A DNA stretch of 64,000 nt from Myoxocephalus aenaeus (lineage: Eukaryota > Chordata > Actinopteri > Perciformes > Cottidae). The stretch's first letter is position 1; the number at the start of each line of letters is the position of its first letter. The stretch covers positions 2,411,001 through 2,475,000 of the forward strand of contig JBAMJR010000154.1 of assembly GCA_038501785.1 (NCBI GenBank). Reading direction: 5' to 3'. Of the stretch, positions 13,093 through 22,833 are shown piece by piece. The translations under genes and the position numbers were made by a program. The notes beneath the pieces were generated by a model. It did no database searches and was not told the DNA's origin. It worked only from the letters and a program-made list of their open reading frames with translations.

Positions 13093-13839
13093 CACTGCAC
13101 AAAGACAGGATGTTGGAATGGAAGCAGGTTTTCATGCTTTTTTGGCGATCTCAGGATACTTTGCCTTGGTTTTAATCCAGAACACCGGCAGAGTTGAAAC
13201 AGACTTTTAAGTTTCATTTTTAGGGTAACGTAACATATTGACATGTGTCAAGAGGTTCCGTCTGAGGTTACCACAGACGGATGTATCTGGTCATTTTTCA
13301 CAATAAAACATTTTTCCGGACTTGATTTTTTTAATTTAACTTAAATTTTTCATTCATTCTTTCTGTTCCGGGCGGAATGAGCACACTTATAACCACACTG
13401 TTACAACTCCTTCATAGTGTCATATTGCTTTTTAGAGAATTATGATAAGTTCATAGTAGATGCAAAAGTATACTTAGGTACAATATATTATGTTGAACAT
13501 AATATATATGGATGGATCACAGCCAACCCAGTTATTTTATCAACACAACTCCTTGTCCTTGGTCACGGTGACCACAGCACTTAAAATAAACTTCATAATT
13601 CTCAAAATTCTGACCCATTGCTTTTTTATTAAAAGCATGTACTTGTAATACTTAAGTACATTTTATATCAGAAAAATACTTTTGGTACTTAAGTACAGAA
13701 AATATCAGATACTTTAAGACTTTTACTCAAGTAGTATTTTAATAGGTGACTTTTACTGGAGTAATTTTCCAGTAAGGTAATCTTTACTTTTACTCAAGTA
13801 CGGCTTTTGGGTACTTTATACAACACTGGTTAGCGCTGA

Positions 13840-14330
13840 CATTTTCTGAGAGAAGCAGATCAAAAACTAAATGCCAGAACCACAAGATCAGAATGTATTC
13901 TGCGCCATACATGCGTTGTAATAAATGACACTAGACCGAGTAGCCCTTATTAAAACAGTCAATTTTCTAGCTTTGATAAATACACCATTTGTATATCAGC
14001 CCTCTTACGCTCCAAACACTGACCCAATAAGCACTTAGCCCATTAAAGTACTGCAATTGGCAAAAAACTGACCACACCTAATGTGGTTGCAGATTGCCAG
14101 AGCTTTCAAAACCCTCTTCGCCAGCCAAGGCTTCACAGATAACAGGATGTAATGAGCGCTCACTGTTTTACTGGACAAAATGTGTGGAGTCTTCCTAACA
14201 GAACTTAAGCGCTAAAGAAAAAGTAAAATCTGTAAAACAAAAATACTGGCACTAGAAGTCCTTCACATCATTTCTTGGCTCTGCCACTTGTATTCAGTAA
14301 AAACTCATGCAAGAGAGGTCAATATTATTA
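13840..14330. other. Duplicated flank between the hAT nest and copy 2
   Basis: No gene is visible. About 13880-14190 is a diverged match of 28090-28500 (shared GAGTAGCCCTTA, CAGCCCTCTTAC, CCCATTAAAGTACTGCAA and TGAGC-CTCACTGTTT). The last 100 bp match the 3' flanks of copies 1 and 5. Confidence 0.65.
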
Positions 14331-14380
14331 AAGTCAGCTTTTATTTTTCCATCACAATAAACACAGAAGCCCCGCGGTCT

Positions 14381-15807
14381 TTAGACTCCAGCTTTCATCT
14401 GGTTGTTGGGCGGGAGCGCCTTTCCCAGGTGGATCCCAACAGTCAGCCCATACTCCTTGGCAACGCGTTTCTCATGGACCTCAGGCTTCAGCTGGAAACC
14501 CTTCTCCCCATCAAAGCAGTCAGAGGGAGTGAAGGAAAGGGGTTTTTCTTTCAGGACGCCTTGCAGTCGGGTACTCCAGCCCTCCAGCATGGCGCTGCGA
14601 GCCTCAGAGGGAACGTGAGACGGCGCCCAGAAGATCTGAGGGGCCAGAACCTGGAAGCCACAGTAGTGCAGGATGCCGTTCTGGGGAGAGGAACAGTTTA
14701 AAGTCAAATGTTGTGCTTTCAACAGCTCATTCAAAAATAAATCCTCTAAGTCTGTCCCTTCTCGACAACAGTAGGAACCTAGCAAACTGAAGATGCCCCA
14801 TTCCCTCCTGAGATATGAAGGTGTCATGCCAAGGTCACCATTAAACTCCCAAATCCTGCATTATTAATCTGTTATGCTTAGTTGAAGCAATATTCTGATG
14901 CAGTACCTGTAGTGGCCACAGTGTGACATTCATGTCTCCATTGATACCATCTGCACTAAACATGGACTCCTGAGACCCAGTGGTGAAGGACAGCATGGCT
15001 TTCTTGTCCTGTGCAGAAAGAAAGCAAATTAGAAAATAGTCAAAGAACAGCTTTAGACTAGTAATGCAAACTGCTTGATTTGAGCCTTTACCTTGAAGAT
15101 TCCCTGGCTGTATCTCTTCTCTTGAGTGTAGGCGTAGCCCAGTGTGAGCACCCGGTCAATCCATCCCTTCATGATTGCAGGAACAGTGAACCAGTACATG
15201 GGGAACTGAGAAGTAGGACCAAGTGTTAGTATTGAGCATAGAGAGGCTCAACACGCACTACAGTCACCAAGCAGCTACCTGGAAGATGATGAGGTCTGCC
15301 TGAGTGAGTTTGCGTTGTTCCTCAGTGATGTCAGCACACAGCTTTCCTTCCTCCCATGCCAGTTTGGTCTCCTCTGCATAACGGAAGTGATCGGCATTCT
15401 TGACTTCTCCTGCAAAGAAAGAACACTGCATTTATATTGTGAAGTTCAATAAAAAGCTAAACTTCTCAATGCCAGGGAGATATTGATATACCGGTGATGT
15501 CCTCAGCAGTTGCAGTGGCTTTAAACTTCATGGCGTACAGGTCCGATACTTCTACTGTGCAGCTCTCAGCTGCTAAAGCGTTGACAGCAGTGTCTTTGGC
15601 TGCAGCGTTGAATGAGCCAGAGCTCTGGTGGGCATACACAATCAACACTTTCTTCACAGCTAAAAGAAGAATTAGAGAACGGAGATGAGCACACATCAGA
15701 TCAGAAAGTTAGCAAGTGTATCAATATACAGTTTGAGATCCAACATTACACACATACTGCTAAATCCCTCAGAAAATACAAGAACACATAGGAGATAACT
15801 CACCCAT
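14381..15807 (-). CDS. nqo1: NAD(P)H quinone dehydrogenase 1-like, array copy 2
   Basis: Exons in transcript order: 15807-15804, 15659-15492, 15409-15279, 15205-15092, 15008-14907 and 14680-14381, giving 819 nt and 272 aa. All splice sites are GT-AG and there is no frameshift or premature stop. It shares every family motif and the Phe156/Asn162 replacement described for copy 1. Copy-specific residues include TGSQES in exon 5 and HEKRVAKEYG in exon 6. A TATAAAA box lies on the minus strand at 15905-15899 and an AATAAA signal at 14345-14340. The upstream region keeps the CCAAT-type element (plus-strand AACCAATCACC near 15970). Confidence 0.93.
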
Positions 15808-16074
15808 TCTGAAAACTGATGTCAACTGCGGCGCTTTACAGATAGCTGGTGTGTTGACTGAGAGAGCAGGTCAGTCTGGAGCAACATTCAAGATGCTGTT
15901 TTATACACCACAAGACTCAACACACAGCCTTCTCACAGGTGCTGTCAAACAGCAATCAAGGTCATTAACCAATCACCTGTTCTCTCTCAGAACTGTCATC
16001 AAAATAGCAACATATCTTTTACTGAGCTTGGACAGCATTTTTAAAAGGGGAGTGAAATCTATGTACCACTAAAA

Positions 16075-16930
16075 GCCAATAATATGTAGAGTTCTATCAG
16101 TTAAACCAGCTACAGATTTAGCCTATGTTTAGATAGGATATGTTGCAACAGTATGCAGAGGCTATGAAAATAAAATACATGGTTTATCGTAACATTGACA
16201 ACACTAACCTATCTATGGAGGGATTACCAAACTGGCCTATCAGGGGTCAAGAGGCCCGTACGCCAGGGTGTCCGTTGTGACTCTTGATCACATTTGTTGG
16301 AAAAAGACGGGGCTCAGTCAAAAGTAGGGATGTTTTAATCTCGTCTTTTTTGCCCCTCATTTGGTGAAAGTCCTGTCATACAAAGACTCTAAGGATACCA
16401 CATCTGATCCAGTTTCATTTGTACCTATAGCTTAAAAGGCCCTTCCTAAAGTTTTGTATAGTATCATATGGTTTCATGTATAACACCTGTGGGAATGGAT
16501 GCCCCGTCATCGCCAGCATGAACAGAATACTGAACTTGAGGTGCAGTTGACCTTCAATAAAAAAAATCACTGAAAAGAGGCAAGGTGGTGATGAGGTGCC
16601 AGTTGAAAGTCAATCCATTTCCCTACTCAACATTCATTATGCTGCAGTGTCGTCACGTCGTGCCAGTTATAGTTTCATGGGAGATCAGGGCATGATTTTT
16701 TTTATCTTGTGGGCAACCAGAAAAGGTTTAATGGTAGAACAAGCCAGACTACTAAAGGATGTGATGCAACTGACAATAGGACGGACAGGACCAGAGTTTT
16801 CTTCAACCAATGTCTGCTACCGGCATTGTCATTCTACTCAAAATCATAATTAAAGAAACGTGTATGTTCTAAAAATGCAGCCATTCATATTTGAATCATG
16901 ACATTGAAGAAAAAAAAAAAATCATGCAAG
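16075..16930. other. Intergenic flank between copies 2 and 3
   Basis: No gene. Two parts have relatives elsewhere. 16135-16200 and 16517-16600 match 7497-7640 upstream of copy 1. 16640-16860 matches 28800-29040 (shared TCAGGATG/TCAGGGCATG, TTTTATCTTGTGGGCA and AAGGATGTGATGCA). The 85-codon open frame at 16596-16853 runs across this duplicated non-coding DNA and is not supported. Confidence 0.65.
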
Positions 16931-16997
16931 AGAAGTAAATATAATTAAAGTCAGCTTTTATTTTTCCATCACAATAAACATAGAAGCCCCGCTGTCT

Positions 16998-18427
16998 TTA
17001 GACTCCAGCTTTCATCTGGTTGTTGGGCGGGAGCGCCTTTCCCAGGTGGATCCCAACAGTCAGCCCATACTCCTTGGCAGCGTGTTTCTCATGGACCTCA
17101 GGCTTCAGCTGGAAACCCTTCTCCCCATCAAAGCAGTCAGAGGGAGTGAAGGAAAGGGGTTTTTCTTTCAGGACGCCTTGCAGTCGGGTACTCCAGCCCT
17201 CCAGCATGGCGCTGCGAGCCTCAGAGGGAACGTGAGACGGAGCCCAGAAGATCTGAGGGGCCAGAACCTGGAAGCCACAGTAGTGCAGGATGCCGTTCTG
17301 GAGAGAGGAACAGTTTAAAGTCAAATGTTGTGCTTTCAACAGCTCATTCAAAAAAAGATATCCTCCAAGTCTGTCCCTCCTAGACAACAGTAGGAATCTC
17401 GCAAATGCTGACAATGCCCCATTCCCTCCTGAGATATGAATGTGTCATGCTAAGGTCGCCATTAAACTCCCAAATCCTACATGCTTAATCTTTAATACTT
17501 AGTTGAAGAAATATTCTGATGCAGTACCTGTAGTGGCCACAGTGTGACATTCATGTCTCCATTAATACCATCTGCACTAAACATGGACTCCTCAGACCCA
17601 GTGGTGAAGGACAGCATGGCTTTCTTGTCCTGTGCAGAAAGAAACAATTAGAAAAAAGTAACAAAACAGCTTTAGACTGGTAATGCAAACTGCTTGATTT
17701 GAGCCTTTACCTTGAAGATTCCCTGGCTGTATCTCTTCTCTTGAGTGTAGGCGTAGCCCAGTGTGAGCACCCGGTCAATCCATCCCTTCATGATTGCAGG
17801 AACAGTGAACCAGTACATGGGGAACTGAGAAGTAGGACCAAGTGTTAGTATTGAGCATAGAGAGGCTCAACACGCACTACAGTCACAAAGCAGCTACCTG
17901 GAAGATGATGAGGTCTGCCTGAGTGAGTTTGCGTTGTTCCTCAGTGATGTCGGCACACAGCTTTCCTTCCTCCCATGCCAGTTTGGTCTCCTCTGCATAA
18001 CGGAAGTGATCGGCATTCTTGACTTCTCCTGCAAAGAAAGAACACTGGATTTATATTGTGAAGTTCAATAAAAAGCTAAACTTCTCAATGCCAGGGAGAT
18101 ATTGATATACCGGTGATGTCCTCAGCAGTTGCAGTGGCTTTAAACTTCATGGCGTACAGGTCCGATACTTCTACTGTGCAGCTCTCAGCTGCTAAAGCGT
18201 TGACAGCAGTGTCTTTGGCTGCAGCGTTGAATGAGCCAGAGCTCTGGTGGGCATACACAATCAACACTTTCTTCACAGCTAAAAGAAGAATTAGAGAACG
18301 GAGATGAGCACAAGTCAGATCAGAAAGTTAGCACGTTAGACACTAGTACAGTTTGAGAGCCAACATTACACACATACTGCTAAATCCCTCAGAAAATACA
18401 AGAACACATAGGAGATGAATCACCCAT
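16998..18427 (-). CDS. nqo1: NAD(P)H quinone dehydrogenase 1-like, array copy 3
   Basis: Exons in transcript order: 18427-18424, 18278-18111, 18028-17898, 17824-17711, 17629-17528 and 17297-16998, giving 819 nt and 272 aa, open throughout. Motifs match the other copies, with HEKHAAKEYG in exon 6. The donor of intron 1 reads GTGATT, where the other four copies read GTGAGT, so the +5 G has been lost (position 18419). This may weaken splicing. The TATAAAA box is at 18525-18519 on the minus strand. The upstream region is cut off at 18570 by the junction with inverted copy 4, so this copy lacks its own CCAAT-type element and faces the one belonging to copy 4. Confidence 0.9.
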
Positions 18428-18746
18428 TCTGAAAACTGATGTCAACTGCGGCACTTTACAGATAGCTGGTGTGTTGACTGAGAGAGCAGATCAGTCTGGA
18501 GCAACATTCAATATGCTGTTTTATACACCACAAGACTCAACACACAGCCTTCTCACAGGTGCTGTCAAACCAGCCAGGTGATTGGTTAATGACCTTGATT
18601 GCTGTTTGACAGCACCTGTGAGAAGGCTGTGTGTCGAGTCTTGTGGTCTATAAAACAGCAACTTGAATGTTGCTCCAGACTGACTTGCTCTCTCAGTCAA
18701 CACACCAGCTATCTGTAAAGCGCAGCAGTTGACGTCAGTATTCAGA
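18428..18746. promoter_or_regulatory. Bidirectional promoter between copies 3 and 4
   Basis: Only 319 bp separate the two start codons. The copy 3 TATA box is at 18525-18519 (minus strand) and the copy 4 TATA box at 18649-18655 (plus strand). One CCAAT-type element, GGTGATTGGTTAATGACC at about 18577-18594, lies between them. A full TGACGTCA (CRE-type palindrome) is at 18730-18737 in the 5' leader of copy 4, whereas the matching site of copy 3 (18437-18444) reads TGATGTCA. Confidence 0.75.
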
Positions 18747-20108
18747 ATGGGTGAGTTATCTCCTATGTGTTCTTGTATTGCTTACTTTCTGATCTGACTT
18801 GTGCTCATCTCTGTTCTCTAATTCTTCTTTTAGCTGTGAAGAAAGTGTTGATTGTGTATGCCCACCAGAGCTCTGGCTCATTCAACGCTGCAGCCAAAGA
18901 CGCTGCTGTCAACGCTTTAGCAGCTGAGAGCTGCACAGTAGAAGTATCGGACCTGTACGCCATGAAGTTTAAAGCCACTGCAACTGCTGAGGACCTCACC
19001 GGTATATCAATATCTCCCTGGCATTGAGAAGTTTAGCTTTTATTGAACTTCACAATATAAATGCAGTGTTCTTTCTTTGCAGGAGAAGTCAAGAATGCCG
19101 ATCACTTCCGTTATGCAGAGGAGACCAAACTGGCATGGGAGGAAGGAAAGCTGTGTGCTGACATCACTGAGGAACAACGCAAACTCACTCAGGCAGACCT
19201 CATCTTCCAGGTAGCTGCTTGGTGACTGTAGTGCGTGTTGAGCCTCTCTATGCTCAATACTAACACTTGGTCCTACTTCTCAGTTCCCCATGTACTGGTT
19301 CACTGTTCCTGCAATCATGAAGGGATGGATTGACCGGGTGCTCACACTGGGCTACGCCTACACTCAAGAGAAGAGATACAGCCAGGGAATCTTCAAGGTA
19401 AAGGCTCAAATCAAGCAGTTTGCATTACCAGTCTAAAGCTGTTTTGTTACTTTTTTCTAATTGTTTCTTTCTGCACAGGACAAGAAAGCCATGCTGTCCT
19501 TCACCACTGGGTCTGAGGAGTCCATGTTTAGTGCAGATGGTATTAATGGAGACATGAATGTCACACTGTGGCCACTACAGGTACTGCATCAGAATATTTC
19601 TTCAACTAAGTATTAAAGATTAAGCATGTAGGATTTGGGAGTTTAATGGTGACCTTAGCATGACACATTCATATCTCAGGAGGGAATGGGGCGTTGTCAG
19701 CATTTGCGAGATTCCTACTGTGGTCTAGAAGGGACAGACTTGGAGGATTTATTTTTGAATGAGCTGTTGAAAGCACAACATTTGACTTTAAACTGTTCCT
19801 CTCCCCAGAACGGCATCCTGCACTACTGTGGCTTCCAGGTTCTGGCCCCTCAGATCTTCTGGGCGCCGTCTCACGTTCCCTCTGAGGCTCGCAGCGCCAT
19901 GCTGGAGGGCTGGAGTACCCGACTGCAAGGCGTCCTGAAAGAAAAACCCCTTTCCTTCACTCCCTCTGACTGCTTTGATGGGGAGAAGGGTTTCCAGCTG
20001 AAGCCTGAGGTCCATGAGAAACACGCTGCCAAGGAGTATGGGCTGACTGTTGGGATCCACCTGGGAAAGGCGCTCCCGCCCAACAACCAGATGAAAGCTG
20101 GAGTCTAA
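18747..20108 (+). CDS. nqo1: NAD(P)H quinone dehydrogenase 1-like, array copy 4 (inverted)
   Basis: The only plus-strand copy. Exons are 18747-18750, 18834-19001, 19083-19210, 19284-19397, 19479-19580 and 19809-20108, giving 816 nt and 271 aa with intact GT-AG sites. Exon 3 is 128 nt, not 131 nt as in the other four copies. One ATC codon is missing, so the motif DLIIFQFP reads DLIFQFP, and human NQO1 also has the longer form. The lost residue sits in the core strand leading into the FAD-binding segment, so activity may be altered. Exon 2 ends EDLTG where the others have EDITG. The Phe/Asn charge-relay replacement is shared with the other copies. AATAAA is at 20149-20154. Confidence 0.92.
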
Positions 20109-20159
20109 AGACAGTTGGGTGTCTATATTTATTGTATAATGGATCAAAAATAAAAGCTG

Positions 20160-21090
20160 ACTTTAACTATATTGACCTCTCTTGCATGAGTTTTTGCTGC
20201 ATCTACATTCTCATGATTCAAATACGAAAGGCTGGGTTTAAGAGTTTTTCCTTTAGTTTTTTTTATGTTGAGTAGAAAAGCTGCTAACTGTAATTGGTCT
20301 TAAAAAACTCTGCAGTCTGTCATTGTCAGGTCATCATATCTTTCAGTAAAAGACACACTGGCTTGTTCTGCCAGTTTCTCAAACGCTACCCGGCTGCGAG
20401 CAAGAAAACCTTCTGCTCTTACAAAGCTGGTGCCAACACCACGGCAGGATAAATTAAACCTTCAACTTTCATCCCCAGTCAGACCTGCACAAAATTAGCT
20501 TTTGAGGTGCAGCAAGTTTCATTAAGGTTACAACCCAGGGACCTTATCAGCTTTGAATGTGAATTATTCTAGCTGTGAAACGACTTCCAAATAAGTCATT
20601 TTTCCTGGATCCCGTTAGACGTCAAGGAGCACCTGTATAAATAGAAACTGGCTATCCTTGCCACAATGGCTACCTACACAAATCCCAATACAGGGAATGG
20701 CTAAAAGTTAAGGCAATTTTATATCCCTCAGGTTGGACATCAAGACTGACAAATACTAACCTGTGGCCTTATCACCTTAAACTTAGTATGATTGCAGGAA
20801 CAGTGGGTTTACAACAATTACCAAACATACACCATGAATGTATCATTAAGCAAAGGCAAGACACAAGTGGAAGACAACACAAGTCGCTTAGTTGCGCTCA
20901 AGTTAGTGTGACCAGCAGTAAAGGAAACTGAAGAATCCGTGATACTGTACAATGGCGACACATTTACAGAATGGACGCCACAGGCATGCCCATTTTGGGG
21001 CTTAATTGACCCAACTACACAAGATCAAATATAACTTGTAGCAGTCGTGGACTATACCGAGACAGAGCATACCAGTCTGAGAATTGGTAT
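20160..21090. other. Intergenic DNA right of copy 4
   Basis: No gene is visible. The first 60 bp continue the array 3' flank (CTCTTGCATGAG, the inverse of the CTCATGCAAGAG found beside other copies). The remainder shows no recognised repeat or coding signal. Confidence 0.5.
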
Positions 21091-21359
21091 AGTCTAGGGC
21101 TGCAACAACGAATCGATAAAATTCGATTATTAAAAGAGTTGGCAACGAATTTCATTATCGATTCGCCGTGTCGTGCGATTATTACGCCACTCAATAAGTC
21201 GCAGAGATGTTTGAGCGGGGAAAGCACACGGCTACCAGTACCGGCAATCATAACGGGGAACGTGAGGTCTTTGGCAAAGACGTGCTGGTAAAGACCGAGG
21301 GGGTCTTCCATGAGTGCAGCCTCATGTGTTTCACGTAGACATGGCTACACGCGGATTTT

Positions 21360-22560
21360 CCGGACCACAGCACGTCGGTGCCCGGCTTCAAGACTGTTCG
21401 GGCGGGCAGAGACGTGATACTGAGCGGTGAGAAGAGAGGTGGCGGGACTGCAGTGTATGTGAACGAGAGGTGGTGCAATCCCGACTGTGGGTGTGAAGGA
21501 GCGTTTCTGTAGCCCGAACATTGAACTGTTAGCCATGGGGATGCGTCCGTATTATTTGCCGAGGGTGTTCACGTCCGCCATTGTTGTCGCCGTTTACGTG
21601 CCACCATTACATTTTGAGCCCTTTATGAACCCTTTCCTAAGGGAATTACCCACAGTTCATAGCAATGTGGCTTTAAACACTCAGTTCCCAATGGAAGCAT
21701 GAAGACGTAAAAAAAAATACATTTACACTACAACATTACGGATTAAAGATGGAACATAAAAACACATGAAATCAGAGGAATGCAAGCAGAAAATATATAT
21801 TATATATTTTTTACATTCATAAAACATTTCATTTTGACAAAAACGAGTAAATAGATCATTTAAAATGACTTCATCTCGTGAGGAAGACGTTCAAATCAGT
21901 GAATAAAAAGTATAAAATAAATACACAATCGTACACAATATTTGTTTATGTAGTCACGTGAAGTGTTGCAAAGTGCTGACCCATTCATATTTACACCAGT
22001 CCAAGCACTCACAGCCGCTCACACTCAGCAGCTGACGTCAGTAAATCCCCAAGGGTTTAGGGTGGAGATTGGGATTGGGCCAGAGACTGACAGGTTCGTA
22101 CAACTCCAAGTGTGGACTGAACACGCACCGCCTCTGAGATCATACACCTGATCACTCCGCAGGTCAATAAAATAGTACCATTACAACGCTGAGGAAGCAG
22201 TGGACACCATCCACTCCACTGTGTCTGGACTGAGAGTCAGCCTGGTGCTTTTGACTATCACTGGTGACTTTAACCACACCAGATAAAGCTCTGCCAACTT
22301 TTCAATATGTCAACTACACACGCGGAACAATAAAACTCTGAACCTACGGTATGCAAACGCTAAGGATGCATACAGGTCTGATCACAACCTGGTCCTGCTG
22401 ACACCCAGGTATGTTCCTCTGGTGCAGAGGCTGCCTGTGACCACCAGGACTGTGAGGAGGTGGTCTCAGGAGGTTAATGACACCCTGCAGGACTGCTTTG
22501 AGTCAACGGACTGGGATGTGCCGTGTGGACCACATGGTGAGGACATGCATGACGGACTGA
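21360..22560 (+). pseudogene. Broken LINE endonuclease domain (non-LTR retrotransposon fragment)
   Basis: Translated pieces read GGGTAVYVNERWCNP (about 21438-21482), then after a frameshift VKERFCSPNIELL and MRPYYLPRVFTSAIVVAVYVPP-type sequence to about 21606. This is the apurinic endonuclease region of fish LINEs. Homology resumes at about 22190 with a GDFNHT motif (catalytic Asp and Asn), then SDHNLVLLTPRYVPL and VRRWSQEV through about 22550. The gap between the halves is filled by another repeat. Frameshifts and stops show it is dead. No reverse transcriptase part is present. Confidence 0.78.
21608..22089. repeat. Inverted second copy of the repeat found at 12300-12860
   Basis: Reads CATTTTGAGCCCTTT at its left, CCTAAGGGAATTACCC, then GGAACATAAAAACACATGAAAT, and ends GGGATTGGGCC. 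These are the reverse complements of the 12.3-12.86 kb copy. It interrupts the LINE endonuclease fragment, so it inserted after the LINE piece. Confidence 0.7.
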
Positions 22561-22833
22561 ATCACAGAATGAAGCAATGCTTTAGTTTCAAAGCAGAGTC
22601 AGCGAAGAAAAAAAAGATTAATCGATTCTTAAAATAAGCGTTAGTTGCAGCCCTAGTCCAAGTGGTGTAGCCTTCGTAACATTTGTTTAATTGGTCTCTG
22701 CCACTTGTACGTGCTATAAACCCAGTCATTATTTTAAGCATGATATTGTAGATGCAGCAAAAACTCATGCAGGTCAATATTATTAAAGTCAGCTTTTATT
22801 TTTATCACAATAAATACAGACGCCCCACGGTCT

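Larger units (their letters stand above)
10812..13828. mobile_element. Non-autonomous hAT transposon with an 8-bp target duplication, host to a second element
   Basis: Ends are CAGTGGTGTATA on the left and its near inverted match TATACAACACTG on the right. It is flanked by a perfect 8-bp duplication GTTAGCGC at 10804-10811 and 13829-13836, the hallmark of hAT insertions. The subterminal DNA is rich in ACTTAAGTA and TACTTTTAC repeats, typical of a fish hAT family. No transposase frame is present. A second element occupies 11239-13092, so the host element itself is about 1.16 kb. Confidence 0.88.
16930..20200. repeat. Large palindrome formed by copies 3 and 4
   Basis: Copy 3 with its promoter (left arm to 18570) and copy 4 with its promoter (right arm from about 18604) are inverted repeats of each other, about 1.6 kb per arm. 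The 33-bp spacer at 18571-18603 is mostly distal promoter sequence of the type found upstream of the other copies. The arms include all exons, introns and the 3' ends with the AATAAA signals. Confidence 0.9.
21095..22655. mobile_element. hAT-type terminal repeats enclosing LINE and other repeat fragments
   Basis: The left end TAGGGCTGCAACAACGAATCG pairs with the inverted right end (plus strand GCGTTAGTTGCAGCCCTA, 22638-22655). Both are followed inward by AT-rich ATCGAT/GATTAATCGATT motifs typical of a widespread fish hAT family. I could not find a convincing 8-bp target duplication. The interior is foreign: LINE pieces at 21360-21606 and 22190-22560, and a repeat at about 21608-22089. No transposase is present. 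Confidence 0.7.

Noticed and set aside
14403..14701. Plus-strand open frames of 71-90 codons opposite exon 6 in the minus-strand quinone reductase copies
   Set aside because: They are antisense shadows of the conserved, GC-rich exon 6 and are open only because the coding strand is constrained.
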